A stretch of 64,000 bases of DNA from contig JBIOHC010000011.1 in the NCBI GenBank assembly GCA_044448685.1, positions 28,996 through 92,995 on the forward strand, in the 5' to 3' direction. The notes beneath the pieces were generated by a model that saw only the letters and a list, made by a program, of their open reading frames with translations, did not search any database and was not told where the DNA came from. Numbering within the stretch: the stretch's first letter is position 1; every line of letters begins with the position of its first letter. The position numbers and the translations under genes are program-made. Below, piece by piece: positions 35,005 through 44,223 of this stretch. The stretch comes from Palsa-965 sp044448685 (GTDB taxonomy: Bacteria > Bacteroidota > Bacteroidia > Palsa-965).

Positions 35005-36234
35005 ATGAAGCGATTTTTACAATTTTCCATGTTGATTCTTGTTCATGTTCCGTTCCTGCTGCCAGCTCAGGGTTTTCAGGTTAATTTGCAGGGTCAAAAA
35101 CAACAGGGTATGGGAGGCGCAGGCACAGCCTTCGTGCAGGATGCCGCTGCCGTGTTCTTTAACCCCGGAGGATTATCTTTTCTAAAGGAAAACACCATCA
35201 ATGCAGGAGTTTCTCCAGTTATAAGTGCAGGAGTCTTTCAGGAATCAAATACATACGCAACAGCCAGGACAATTTCACCGGTTGCCACTCCTTTTGCAGC
35301 TTATGCCACCTGGGCCAAAGACAGCAGCAGTAAATTCCGTTATGGGCTCGGTGCCTATACTCCTTTTGGCAGTACAATTATATGGGAAAAAGGATGGAGC
35401 GGACGTTTTGAACTTACTCAGATTCAGTTATTTGCCGTCTTCATTCAGCCTACTCTCAGCTACCGTATAAATGACAAATGGGGTGTAGGTGCAGGATTTG
35501 TGTATGCCAATGGAAAGGTAGACCTGGAACAGGATATGCCTGTCATTGATCAGAACGGAAACTATGGCCATGCCATGATCAAAGGCAGTGCCAGCGGATA
35601 TGGTTTTAACGGTGGATTGTATTACAAAGCTTGCAGCAAACTGAATCTAGGGCTTACTTACCGGTCACAAGTTAATATGAACGTGAGTAACGGTACTGCA
35701 ACTTTCACAGTGCCTCCTGCACTCAGCAACAGTTTCCCTTCCGGATCCTTCACCAGTTCACTTCCATTGCCCCAGGTACTTACACTGGGAGCTGCCTACA
35801 CCCTGAATCCTAAACTCACATTGGTATATGATTTTAACTGGGTAGGTTGGTCAGCCTATGATACCATTCGTTTCAATTATGCCAAAACCACTGCTCAGCT
35901 GCAGAATACCAAGCTTAACAGGCATTATAGCAATGGATACTGTTTCAGGGCCGGTGGACAATACAAGGTGAATGATAAGTTTACAGCACGGCTGGGATTG
36001 GATTATGTCATATCGCCTGTTACCGATGGCCATCTGACACCTGATATTCCGGATGCCAACCGCCTTAATGTCACCGGCGGTCTCAGCTATTCCATTTGCA
36101 AAAAATTCAGCGCCGATGCTTCCTTTACATTCGAACGCCTGTACCGCAGCGGGACGGATTCCCAAACTAATTTAACCGGTACCTATAAGGTACTGATTTA
36201 TGCACCCGGTATTTCCGTAATTTATAAATTCTGA
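35005..36234 (+). CDS. FadL/TodX-type outer-membrane transporter
   Basis: The start is taken at the ATG at 35005, twelve codons after an alternative, because the signal peptide begins there (MKRFLQFSMLILVHVPFLLPAQ). The mature N-terminus GFQVNLQGQKQQGMGGAG and ALTAVFFNPGGL-like stretch (DAAAVFFNPGGLSFL) are the hatch signature of the OmpP1/FadL family. The rest is a 14-strand barrel ending in the outer-membrane phenylalanine (IYKF). Family members take up fatty acids or aromatic hydrocarbons by lateral diffusion. The MarR gene upstream and two esterases downstream suggest lipid or ester use. Confidence 0.93.
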   Translation: MKRFLQFSMLILVHVPFLLPAQGFQVNLQGQKQQGMGGAGTAFVQDAAAVFFNPGGLSFLKENTINAGVSPVISAGVFQESNTYATARTISPVATPFAAYATWAKDSSSKFRYGLGAYTPFGSTIIWEKGWSGRFELTQIQLFAVFIQPTLSYRINDKWGVGAGFVYANGKVDLEQDMPVIDQNGNYGHAMIKGSASGYGFNGGLYYKACSKLNLGLTYRSQVNMNVSNGTATFTVPPALSNSFPSGSFTSSLPLPQVLTLGAAYTLNPKLTLVYDFNWVGWSAYDTIRFNYAKTTAQLQNTKLNRHYSNGYCFRAGGQYKVNDKFTARLGLDYVISPVTDGHLTPDIPDANRLNVTGGLSYSICKKFSADASFTFERLYRSGTDSQTNLTGTYKVLIYAPGISVIYKF

Positions 36235-36236
36235 AC

Positions 36237-37583
36237 ATGAAAAAATTCAAGAAGCCTGTACGCCGCTCTGCAATGGTCATTTTAGGGACTATTGCGTTTG
36301 CTGCCTGTAAGCCTACCCTGAATGCACCGTCCCCGTCCAAAGGAAGTATCAATCCCACTACGTATGTGGCTATCGGCAATTCAATCACTTCCGGTTATGC
36401 AGATAATGCGCTTTATTATGACGGACAAAAAGTTTCCTACCCATTCCTTATTTCGGAACAGCTGAAACTCGTCGGCGGTGGTGATTTTTCACAACCTTTA
36501 ATGTCTGCCGGTTCGCCCGGAATAGGATCGGCCGGTAATTCCAGATTCGTATTGGGTCATTTAACGGATTGTTTGGGGGTAAGTAACCTGATGCCGGTTC
36601 CATTTGCTTCTTCCGGTGATGCTGCAGCGCTGAGTATGAATATTTATAATACCCAGGGGCCTTTTAACAATATGGGCGTTCCGGGTGCCAAATCATTTCA
36701 TGTGCTTGCTCCCGGCTACGGACATGCATCCGGTGGCAATCCCTTCTTTTACCGTATGGCATCCAATCCGGCCACAACATCGATTATTGCAGATGCCCTG
36801 GCTCAGAATCCTACCTTTTTCTCTGTTTTTATCGGAAACAATGATGTACTGGCTTATGCGATGAACGGAGGTGCTTCTGATTCCATCACTTCCCCTTCTT
36901 TGTTTTCAAGCTGCATCAATAATATTGTGAATGCCCTGAGTGCAAATGGAGCCAAAGGTGTTATCGGTAATATTCCGGATATTATCAATCTGCCTTATTT
37001 TACAACAATCCCATGGAATGGGCTTACCCTTCGTCAGGGCCAGGCTGATACGCTGAACGCTGATATGCCAAACGGCACCGGCGGAAGCCTTTATAATTTC
37101 CAGGCCGGAAACAATGCATTCGTTATTGCTGATCCGTCTGTTCCTTTTCTTTTCAAACGTCAGATCCTTCCCGGTGAATACATACTGTTGAATACACCGC
37201 TTGATTCGATAAAATGTCACTACCTCGGAACCCTCATTCCTATTCCCAATTGTCATGTACTGACCCGGGCAGAAGTGGCTAATATAGAAGCAGCCATCAG
37301 CAATTTCAACATGACTATCCAGGCTGCTGCTACATCTAAAGGGCTGGCCTTCGTTGATGTGAATACCTTTATGAACAAGACTAACAAAGGAATTGTATAT
37401 GACGGCATGGCGCTGAATACAGCTTTTGTATCAGGCGGTGCTTTCTCTCTCGACGGGATACATCTGAATCCTATTGGTAATGCTTTATTGGCCAACGAAT
37501 TTCTTAAATCCATGAATGCAACATTTGGTTCCACGCTGCCATTGGTAGATGCAACCAGGTACAGAGGAGTAATTTTTCCATAA
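36237..37583 (+). CDS. GDSL/SGNH-hydrolase lipoprotein
   Basis: The protein has 448 residues. The N-terminus ends in FAACKP, a lipobox with the lipidated cysteine near 22. The SGNH blocks are all visible: block I AIGNSITSGYAD with the nucleophile serine, block III FIGNNDVLAY, and block V DGIHLNPIGNALLANEF with the catalytic Asp and His. It starts 2 bp after the porin stop and is in the same operon. It would hydrolyse ester or acyl bonds at the cell surface or periplasm; substrate unknown. Confidence 0.92.
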   Translation: MKKFKKPVRRSAMVILGTIAFAACKPTLNAPSPSKGSINPTTYVAIGNSITSGYADNALYYDGQKVSYPFLISEQLKLVGGGDFSQPLMSAGSPGIGSAGNSRFVLGHLTDCLGVSNLMPVPFASSGDAAALSMNIYNTQGPFNNMGVPGAKSFHVLAPGYGHASGGNPFFYRMASNPATTSIIADALAQNPTFFSVFIGNNDVLAYAMNGGASDSITSPSLFSSCINNIVNALSANGAKGVIGNIPDIINLPYFTTIPWNGLTLRQGQADTLNADMPNGTGGSLYNFQAGNNAFVIADPSVPFLFKRQILPGEYILLNTPLDSIKCHYLGTLIPIPNCHVLTRAEVANIEAAISNFNMTIQAAATSKGLAFVDVNTFMNKTNKGIVYDGMALNTAFVSGGAFSLDGIHLNPIGNALLANEFLKSMNATFGSTLPLVDATRYRGVIFP

Positions 37584-37611
37584 CCGTAACAAATAATAAA
37601 AACCAATAACA

Positions 37612-38931
37612 ATGATGAAACGCTACCTTTCAATAGCTTTTGCACTGGCTCTAAGCTCAGCGGCACTGGCTCAACCTTGTACCACCACACGCTATGCCAG
37701 CGATGTGTTCCCAACTATTACCACGACCACCGGAATATTGTATGGTGCCAATACCGGGTATAATGGTGTTGCAACCAATCTGACCCTTGATCTGTATCAG
37801 CCAACAGGTGACACAGCCATGAAAAGACCCCTGATCATCTGGGTTCACGGAGGCAGTTTCGTAGGTGGAACCAGCGCTGATTATGATGTAACCAGCCTGT
37901 CACAGCATTTTGCAAAAAAAGGGTATGTCTGTGCAAGTATCAACTACCGTGTGGGTACAGCCTCTTTTGACTCCGTTGGGCTTATTCCTGCTGTTGTCAG
38001 AGCAGTACAGGATCTGAAAGCATCTATCCGGTTTTTCTACAAAGACAGAGCTACCGTGAATGCCTATAAAATCGACACCAACAATATCTTCATCGGTGGT
38101 AGCTCCGCAGGTGCAATCACCGTACTCCATGCACAATACATGAAACTGACTTGTGAAGTGAATGCCTGGATTACTCCGTCTAACCTGGCTGCTCTTGGCG
38201 GACTGGATGGATACAGCGGTAACCAATGCTACTCCTCCAAAGTGAACGGTGTAATAGACCTTTGCGGAGCACTTGCCCGTTATGGCTACCTCAAAGCAGG
38301 AGACCTTCCTCTTTGCTCCATGCATGGCACCAGTGATGCGACAGTTCCTTACGGACGTGGTATGGTGAATCCCGGTGTACCAATCATGATGGTGGATGGA
38401 AGCCGTATGATTTATCAGCAAAGCCTTGCAGTTGGTGTATCAGATAAATTTTATACCTGGCTGGGGGCTCCCCACGTTCCATATAATGGCAGCAGTGCTA
38501 GTCAGCTCGCTTACATGGACACTACAGTTAGGTTTGTGCGTGATTATCTGATCAGCCGTCTTGGAATCACCTGCTCACCTTTGCAGGTTGCTGATGCTAC
38601 GTCCGGTACAGCAACACTGTATGCCTTTACCGATTGTTCAACTACTGTGACGTATAACTGCTCCAATGTCGGTATCCTGGAACATAAGATCAACCTGTTT
38701 GAAGATGTATATCCGAACCCATCAACCGGTATTGTAAATGTTGTATTTGTGAATAACAACGCAACTTATACTGTTGAACTCATGGATATCACCGGTCGTA
38801 TTGTTAAATCGGATGTTACCACAGGTTCAGGTTATACATTTGAAAAAGGTGCCCTCGGTTCCGGAGTTTACTTTTTGAAAGTGTCCAATACTAAAGGAGA
38901 AGCTGCAGTCCGGAAAATAATATTCTACTAA
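37612..38931 (+). CDS. Secreted carboxylesterase-type alpha/beta hydrolase with T9SS sorting domain
   Basis: The protein has 439 residues. The signal peptide ends at LAQ, then TLDLYQP and VHGGSFVGG give the HGG oxyanion site. IGGSSAGAITVLHAQY is the nucleophile elbow, and the region HGTSDATVPYGRG and APHVPYNG holds the acid and base. A type A T9SS sorting domain follows (YPNPSTGIVNVVF to AAVRKIIFY). It is the third gene after the FadL porin, 28 bp past the GDSL gene, and should act outside the cell. With the GDSL lipoprotein it could feed the porin with hydrolysed lipid or ester products (inference). Confidence 0.92.
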   Translation: MMKRYLSIAFALALSSAALAQPCTTTRYASDVFPTITTTTGILYGANTGYNGVATNLTLDLYQPTGDTAMKRPLIIWVHGGSFVGGTSADYDVTSLSQHFAKKGYVCASINYRVGTASFDSVGLIPAVVRAVQDLKASIRFFYKDRATVNAYKIDTNNIFIGGSSAGAITVLHAQYMKLTCEVNAWITPSNLAALGGLDGYSGNQCYSSKVNGVIDLCGALARYGYLKAGDLPLCSMHGTSDATVPYGRGMVNPGVPIMMVDGSRMIYQQSLAVGVSDKFYTWLGAPHVPYNGSSASQLAYMDTTVRFVRDYLISRLGITCSPLQVADATSGTATLYAFTDCSTTVTYNCSNVGILEHKINLFEDVYPNPSTGIVNVVFVNNNATYTVELMDITGRIVKSDVTTGSGYTFEKGALGSGVYFLKVSNTKGEAAVRKIIFY

Positions 38932-38951
38932 AAAACAGCCGTATTCAGTAA

Positions 38952-38987
38952 AAGAGCCCTGGCAGCAACGTCGGGGCTCTTCTTTTT
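38952..38987 (+). terminator. Rho-independent terminator of the FadL operon
   Basis: AAGAGCCC pairs with GGGCTCTT across a 14-nt loop and is followed by CTTTTT. It sits 20 bp after the esterase stop. Confidence 0.85.
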
Positions 38988-39221
38988 ATTATCAAGACAT
39001 CTTTTGCAGGACTTAAGTGGTCGTCTAAAAAAGGCGACTGGGCGTTAATCGTAACAAAGAAAGGGCTTACAGACAAGATGACGGCTTTAAACCGGCCTGA
39101 ATAGTATTACTTTAGGGGGATTAAAGAATGATTAAAAACAGGTTTTGTGGCAATAAAAGAAGGGGAACAGCGTTTCTCAGACAAAGCCATCCCCCTGGTA
39201 ATAACCTCAACAGTACATAAA

Positions 39222-39635
39222 ATGGAAAGAAAAGAATTCCTTGCCCTTGTAGGAACGAGTATTGCAGCGATCACAATCGGATCCTGTATTTCAGGCTGTC
39301 AGAAACAAAGTAGCACACCTGCTGCTGCAACAGTAAACTTCAACCTGAACCTGTCTGATCCTGCCAACAGTGCATTAGCAAGTCCGGGAGGATATCTGTA
39401 TTCACAGGGAGTGATCATTGCACGAACACAGGCCGGAGCATACCTGGCCGTTTCTCAGGCTTGTACCCATGCCGGAGCATCTGTTGTTTACCAGAGCAGC
39501 CAAAATGCATTTTATTGTCCATCCCACGGTTCTTCCTTCAACAGTTCCGGAGCCGTTACCGGTGGGCCTGCAGGCAGCCCGCTTAAAGTTTACAATACCC
39601 AGCTAAGCGGAACAACCCTGCATGTATGGGGATGA
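39222..39635 (+). CDS. Rieske [2Fe-2S] protein
   Basis: The start is taken at the ATG at 39222 (MERKEFLALVGTS), where a twin-arginine-free, Tat-like or lipoprotein leader begins (ending GSCISGC); a GTG 25 codons earlier is less likely. The protein has 137 residues. The Rieske box pair is CTHAG (Cys81, His83) and CPSHGS (Cys99, His102). It probably binds an electron-transfer cluster at the periplasmic face, perhaps as an independent small Rieske protein; no cytochrome b or dioxygenase gene is near. A strong terminator follows. Confidence 0.9.
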   Translation: MERKEFLALVGTSIAAITIGSCISGCQKQSSTPAAATVNFNLNLSDPANSALASPGGYLYSQGVIIARTQAGAYLAVSQACTHAGASVVYQSSQNAFYCPSHGSSFNSSGAVTGGPAGSPLKVYNTQLSGTTLHVWG

Positions 39636-39664
39636 GAAGTTTTAATATTCAGAAGTCATTCAAA

Positions 39665-39689
39665 GCCCTGTCGTTGACAGGGTTTTTTT
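39665..39689 (+). terminator. Rho-independent terminator after the Rieske gene
   Basis: CCCTGTC/GACAGGG form a 7-bp stem with a GTT loop, followed by a run of seven T residues. Confidence 0.9.
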
Positions 39690-39742
39690 ATGCAGAAAGG
39701 ATTCTGTATTTTCAACGCATACATTCGGCAAACCCAGTTAGC

Positions 39743-40699
39743 ATGGAAACTCCTATTGAAGTAAGCGGTCAGATAACTGAACAGGATTATTTACGTTACA
39801 ATTTTCTGGCTTTAAACAAAAGGAGAAACTATCTCAATGTCGCCTATATTATTTTGTCGGGGCTGATGGTGTTCGGATTGGTATATTTTTTAATTATTGG
39901 AACGGTTGCAAATGTTCGGAGCTATCTTTCTTCACTTATCCCACTCCTGCTCATATTGGCGCTCTTACCCTTACTTGCTTATCTTCTGACTTTTTTTTCC
40001 GCCAAACGCGCATTTAAGAAGGACACCATCATTCAAAAAAACCGCACCTATGTTTTTGATCAGGATGGAATTTCCTGTACAACTGAAAATGCAAAAGTGC
40101 GTTATTCCTGGAGTGATACTTTCCAATTTGCCGAATCAAAAAATATGTACCTCATTTATCTCAATTCAAGAGGTGTGTTTCCTTTGCCCAAACACTTTTT
40201 AACCAAAGAACAGGAGGAACAAATTAGGAGTCTGCTTAAGTCGTCCATAACCACAAACAAAAAGTGGTACCCTTCCTGGTTGCCAAGAATTGCAATGATG
40301 GCTGGCATTGTAGCAGTTGTTTGGCTGGTACTTGATTACAATGATAAGGGAAAGAATAAATCCAGGGAGGATATGAATAAAGGATATCAGCTGGAACTGA
40401 AAGGTGATATTAAAGGAGCCATGACTTATTTTGACCTGGCTCTCAAAGAGGATCCTAAAAATGCGGTTGCTTATAATAACCGGGGATACTGTAAAGCGAC
40501 GCTTGGTAATATGGCCGGTGAGCTGGAAGATTGTAGCAAGGCCATTGCACTTGATACAGCATACGCAAATGCATACATAGGATTGGGTTATGCACGTTTT
40601 GCAATGGGAGATTCAACTGGTGCCTGCGAGGCATTTCATAAAGCGAAGACACTCGGTGATACTGCAGCAGTAAGGCTGGTCAGGGAGTATTGCCGGTAA
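39743..40699 (+). CDS. YcxB-like membrane protein with C-terminal TPR repeats
   Basis: The protein has about 318 residues from the ATG at 39743, chosen because upstream sequence crosses the terminator and the YcxB segment starts here. Two membrane helices near 40 and 70 come first. The YcxB fold then has a strand set with ISCTTENAKVRYSW, YLIYLNSRGVFPLPKHFLT and KEQEEQIRSLL. A third helix is at about 185, and the final 110 residues carry TPR repeats (GYQLELKGDIKGAMTYFDLALKEDP). The function of YcxB domains is unknown; a TPR tail is unusual. The stop overlaps the convergent SRPBCC gene by 20 bp. Confidence 0.82.
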   Translation: METPIEVSGQITEQDYLRYNFLALNKRRNYLNVAYIILSGLMVFGLVYFLIIGTVANVRSYLSSLIPLLLILALLPLLAYLLTFFSAKRAFKKDTIIQKNRTYVFDQDGISCTTENAKVRYSWSDTFQFAESKNMYLIYLNSRGVFPLPKHFLTKEQEEQIRSLLKSSITTNKKWYPSWLPRIAMMAGIVAVVWLVLDYNDKGKNKSREDMNKGYQLELKGDIKGAMTYFDLALKEDPKNAVAYNNRGYCKATLGNMAGELEDCSKAIALDTAYANAYIGLGYARFAMGDSTGACEAFHKAKTLGDTAAVRLVREYCR

Positions 40700-41132
40700 A
40701 TACCTCAGAGCTCAGATAGCCTTTCAGGCTCTGATCCAAAATAGCAGCCCACCCTGCAACAAAGTTAGATGCAGCGAAATCCGAAACATCTTTGGGAAAA
40801 GAGTGTAACCCGCTATGGGTTAATTTAAGCCGGATATTTTCTCCTTCTTCAAACAGCTCCCAGGTAAGCAGGGACGAACCGGTATACCCGTCATAAGTCC
40901 AGGTATGAGCCAGTTTTTTTTCAGGAATTGCTTCTGTAACCTTACAGATATGCAGATATTGGGTATGCTCATCTTTACCCCCCAGGAAACGGAATTCATA
41001 ACCCACTTCAGCTTTGAAGCCGGGCAGGTTGAAATACCAGCGTTTCATTTCATTCGGGTTTGTGAGTGCTTTCCATAACCTTGCTGCTGAGGTTTTATAA
41101 GTTCTTTCAAAAATCAAGGGGTCGGTATTCAT
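40680..41132 (-). CDS. SRPBCC-family protein
   Basis: This is a 150-residue START-like protein of the SRPBCC superfamily. It opens with ERTYKTSAARLWKALTNPNEMKRWYFNLPGF and has GGKDEHTQYLHICKVTEAIPEKKLAHTWTYDGY. The hydrophobic cavity between the long C-terminal helix and a beta sheet binds an unknown ligand. Length and motifs fit the AHSA1 group. It overlaps the YcxB-TPR gene at the 3' ends and precedes another SRPBCC gene on its own strand. Confidence 0.88.
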   Translation of the reverse strand: MNTDPLIFERTYKTSAARLWKALTNPNEMKRWYFNLPGFKAEVGYEFRFLGGKDEHTQYLHICKVTEAIPEKKLAHTWTYDGYTGSSLLTWELFEEGENIRLKLTHSGLHSFPKDVSDFAASNFVAGWAAILDQSLKGYLSSEVFTGNTP

Positions 41133-41144
41133 GACGGCTTGTTT

Positions 41145-41645
41145 TCAGGATTTATTTAACATGAGGTAAACAGACAACTGATCTAAAGATCCCCCAAAAC
41201 CATGCTGCATGGATGGGAATGCGGATAAGAAATTCTGGCATTCTGCTTCTGTGGCATTGATGGGACCTCCCCGAAGTTCTATACGGGTTTTGTTTCCTTC
41301 AGCGCTGAGGGTAAGGGTGTTCAATACTTCCAAAGGCCAGTGCGCATTAAAAGGAGCTCTCACGATATCCCCATCCGGGTCGGAAAAGGAATTAACAAAC
41401 ACTATTTTTTCAGAAGGTACCAGCTCTCTGAATATAAACCGTCCCCACATATCACCCACTACAGCTCTCATACTGTATAAAAACATACCACCTGATTTAA
41501 GTTCCAGCTTGTGCACCCGAATCTGAAACCCTGCAGGTCCCCACCATTTCTCAAGCCGCTCAGCTTCTGTCCAGCATTTATAAACGAGCCCCTGGGGAGC
41601 ATCGAGTAAACGGGTAATGACAAATTCAGGGGTTGGGGTTGGCAT
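41145..41645 (-). CDS. SRPBCC-family protein
   Basis: The protein has about 166 residues from the ATG at 41645 (MPTPTPEFVITRLLDAPQGL); 47 upstream codons are low complexity and not convincing. It contains VYKCWTEAERLEKWWGPAGF and GGMFLYSMRAVVGDMWGRFIF, typical of the AHSA1 group. The C-terminus has a conserved helix (FPSMQHGFGGSLDQLSVYL). It is followed on the minus strand by the other SRPBCC gene 12 bp away, a likely two-gene unit, with an HTH regulator gene just upstream. Confidence 0.88.
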   Translation of the reverse strand: MPTPTPEFVITRLLDAPQGLVYKCWTEAERLEKWWGPAGFQIRVHKLELKSGGMFLYSMRAVVGDMWGRFIFRELVPSEKIVFVNSFSDPDGDIVRAPFNAHWPLEVLNTLTLSAEGNKTRIELRGGPINATEAECQNFLSAFPSMQHGFGGSLDQLSVYLMLNKS

Positions 41646-41778
41646 TGGGTTGGGGTTCGGTGAAAGCAAAGATCGGTAAAAAAAAGGAGGAAGGAACGAG
41701 GGTAATATCTGGTAGATATGGCAATTATCCTTATGGCTTTTTGTTCGGCACCTTCGGGGTCGAGGAATTGAAATTACG

Positions 41779-42789
41779 TTATACAATCTTCGCTCTCAGC
41801 TTCTCCACCGCCTCCAAAGCCTGTTTGAAAAACTGATACCGTTGTTTTTCAGCCACTCCACTCATTAACACGGATTTGCGGACAAGGTTTTTCAGCCATT
41901 GATCCGTTTCTTCACAATAGTCGGTATTGGTAGTGGTCATGGAATTAAACGTATGGTAGGAAAGGTAGCTGCTGCGGTGGTTATCGCCTACAACCAATAT
42001 GCAGTTATTGCCTATCATCACTTCACTGTTGTAAAGTCTGAAATTATCAGCAAACTCTGCATTCTCTTTCCCTTCTGCAGGAATATATTTCGTGCTGTGT
42101 TCAGCTTGCCTCTGCAGATACAAAAACATTTTTGTGAGCTGGTCAATTATGGTGATCGCTGTGGAAGCATCCTGAAAAAGACCGGAGTCCCAGTAAAATT
42201 CAACCTGCTTGAGCATTCCGCTGATTGTTTCTTCAGTCCAGACTTCGGTAGACGGAATGGTGATATAGGCATCAAATACTTCCCTGGCTTGTTTGATCAG
42301 GCGCTGATCAATCATCCCGGGATGAAATTTCTTGCCCTCGAAACTGGGTACATTTAATACGGACTTGGTCCAGTAAAAGATTTTAAATGCTGTCAGTTCA
42401 GGAAACTGGTAATAATGAAAAGGTGGAATATCTTCAGCAGCATAAATGATTTCCTTGCGGGTGAACTGCTGAATGCGTTTCAGATCTGTGAGTATACTTC
42501 CGAAATGAGCATCAAATGCCCGCTCACTGTTGTTAAGCGGACGGTAGCTGAAGGTAACCGAACCGGAAATATCGGATCGAAAGGTATCAAACGACACATT
42601 GAATTTACGGCAAAGCAGGGATACTTCATCAATAGACAGCGCAGTTTCGCCCCGGATACGCCGGTAAGCACTGTCGCTGCTTATATTGAGCAGGTCCGCC
42701 ATCTCATCAGCTAGGTTATGGCTGGAGGGGATCAGGTCTTTCAATCGCCTGATAAAATCAAGTTGTACAACAGATTCCCTTTTACTCAT
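41779..42789 (-). CDS. HTH-domain transcription regulator with long ligand-type C-terminal region
   Basis: The protein has 336 residues. The N-terminus (about 20-65) is a helix-turn-helix of the lambda-repressor type (LADEMADLLNISSDSAYRRIRGETALSIDEVSLLCRKF). The following 270 residues are helical and lack a recognisable name. Two perfect inverted repeats lie in the region between this gene and the divergent gene at 43010, so it may bind there and control itself and that gene (inference). The SRPBCC pair lies downstream on the same strand. Confidence 0.78.
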   Translation of the reverse strand: MSKRESVVQLDFIRRLKDLIPSSHNLADEMADLLNISSDSAYRRIRGETALSIDEVSLLCRKFNVSFDTFRSDISGSVTFSYRPLNNSERAFDAHFGSILTDLKRIQQFTRKEIIYAAEDIPPFHYYQFPELTAFKIFYWTKSVLNVPSFEGKKFHPGMIDQRLIKQAREVFDAYITIPSTEVWTEETISGMLKQVEFYWDSGLFQDASTAITIIDQLTKMFLYLQRQAEHSTKYIPAEGKENAEFADNFRLYNSEVMIGNNCILVVGDNHRSSYLSYHTFNSMTTTNTDYCEETDQWLKNLVRKSVLMSGVAEKQRYQFFKQALEAVEKLRAKIV

Positions 42790-42823
42790 GGTTCAGTATT
42801 TGCGAAATGCCGGCCTGTGGATG

Positions 42824-42841
42824 AATTTCATTGTTGAAATT
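42824..42841. promoter_or_regulatory. Perfect inverted repeat, possible operator
   Basis: AATTTCA, TTGT, TGAAATT forms an 18-bp inverted repeat (7-bp arms) about 35 bp upstream of the HTH regulator start. It lies in the divergent intergenic region. Confidence 0.4.
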
Positions 42842-42862
42842 GAATATAAACTTAGTAAATGT

Positions 42863-42879
42863 TTTGCATAAAATGCAAA
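42863..42879. promoter_or_regulatory. Second perfect inverted repeat, possible operator
   Basis: TTTGCAT, AAA, ATGCAAA forms a 17-bp inverted repeat with 7-bp arms, 21 bp from the first repeat on the side nearer the divergent gene. A shorter one (ATTTGCGAAAT) lies near 42800. Confidence 0.4.
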
Positions 42880-42981
42880 TATGACATGTCCTTCCTCATA
42901 TTCCTTGTTTTATTTGCAAGCATCAATTCAGGTTTACTTGCCAGGCATGCCAGGCCGTTATGTTCAGGGCAGCCGAGGAGC

Positions 42982-42989
42982 TAGTTTTG
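42982..42989 (+). promoter_or_regulatory. Candidate -7 element of the CsgG-like gene
   Basis: TAGTTTTG matches TAnnTTTG and is 20 nt before the ATG at 43010, consistent with a leader of about 14 nt. I see no clear -33 element. Confidence 0.4.
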
Positions 42990-43009
42990 GGGTATAAAAA
43001 AAACAAAAC

Positions 43010-44137
43010 ATGAAAACCAAGACCCTTATCCGGATTGTATGTGTATTGTTCGTCCCGCTATTGATTGCCTCCCAACAAGGCCATGCCCAGAATCAGGCTA
43101 AAAAGAACAGGAAGACACTCACTGTCCTGAATATTGACAGCAAAGGGCTTAACCTGGACCCCGTTCAGATGGGAAACCTGGTCAGAATCGAGCTCGAGAA
43201 GCTGGATACGTTTGAAGTGATGGACCGTTATGATGTTGCCTACGTGGTGGAGAAGAATAAACTGAGTATTGGCAATTGTTATGGAAAAATTTGTCTGGTT
43301 GAAGTGGGTAAGGAAATTCATTCGGATAAGATGTTCACCGGCAGTGCCGAACTGTACGGAGAGACGCTTATCATGACCTTCCGGCTGATCGATGTTGGTA
43401 CTGCCACCATAGAAAAAACTCAGGTAAATGAATACCTGAATTTACCCAAGGATCTGCAGTCAATGGTTAAAATATCTATACGTAGTATGTTCGGCCTGAA
43501 GGTAGAGGCTCCCCTTATGACTTATCTTTCCAAGCGTAACGGATTTGAAAGTGCCACGAATAACCCGGATAAAGAAAGGGTAAATTTGAGCGGGCCCCGA
43601 AGCGGGTGTACTGTTTTTACAGGCAAAACAGCAGATATAATACATGGAGGCAAGGATGCAGGCGGGTTTGGTGCAGCACCTGTGATGTTTCAGTTCGGAT
43701 ATCAGTTTGAGGTTCAATATCTGAATGAAGGCAGTTACCAGGCCTTGTTCGAATTCGTTCCTCTTATCACCGGTTTTGATCAGAATATATTTATTCCAAG
43801 TCTTACGGTGATGAACGGTTTCAGGGATAATAAACATGGATGGGAAATCGCTTTCGGTCCTTCTTTCAGTCTGGTACCTATGGCCGATGGTTATTATGAC
43901 GTTAATAATAACTGGCATATCAACAGTGACTGGCAGCGGGCAGATGCAAATCCGAATAAGCCGGCTACCCGCCTTGACAGTCGCGGAAGCCTTACAGGCA
44001 GGGCATCGGTCATTATTGCAATAGGCCGCACCATTAAATCGGGCAAGCTGAATATTCCAATCAATGTCTATGTCATACCCGGTTCGGATGGGTGGAGGTT
44101 TGGAATGTCAGTAGGTTTCAATGCTAAGAGAAAATAG
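43010..44137 (+). CDS. Exported protein with CsgG-like N-terminal domain, function unknown
   Basis: The protein has 375 residues and a signal peptide cut near HAQ. The first 150 residues after it (LTVLNIDSKGLNLDPVQMGNLVRIELEKL, FEVMDRYDVAYVVEK, MFTGSAELYGETLIMTFRLIDV) read like the CsgG/DUF2380 fold, a periplasmic nucleotide-free alpha-beta domain. The C-terminal half has beta-barrel-like strands. The arrangement of an N-terminal sensor-like domain and a barrel is seen in uncharacterised Bacteroidota envelope proteins. Divergent from the HTH regulator gene. Confidence 0.75.
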   Translation: MKTKTLIRIVCVLFVPLLIASQQGHAQNQAKKNRKTLTVLNIDSKGLNLDPVQMGNLVRIELEKLDTFEVMDRYDVAYVVEKNKLSIGNCYGKICLVEVGKEIHSDKMFTGSAELYGETLIMTFRLIDVGTATIEKTQVNEYLNLPKDLQSMVKISIRSMFGLKVEAPLMTYLSKRNGFESATNNPDKERVNLSGPRSGCTVFTGKTADIIHGGKDAGGFGAAPVMFQFGYQFEVQYLNEGSYQALFEFVPLITGFDQNIFIPSLTVMNGFRDNKHGWEIAFGPSFSLVPMADGYYDVNNNWHINSDWQRADANPNKPATRLDSRGSLTGRASVIIAIGRTIKSGKLNIPINVYVIPGSDGWRFGMSVGFNAKRK

Positions 44138-44223
44138 GAGCAAGGCGGAATCGGGAAATGCTATCCTGTTTTTCATAATTTTAGTATATTGGCTTTATAA
44201 ACCCTAACTAAAAAAAGAAAAAC

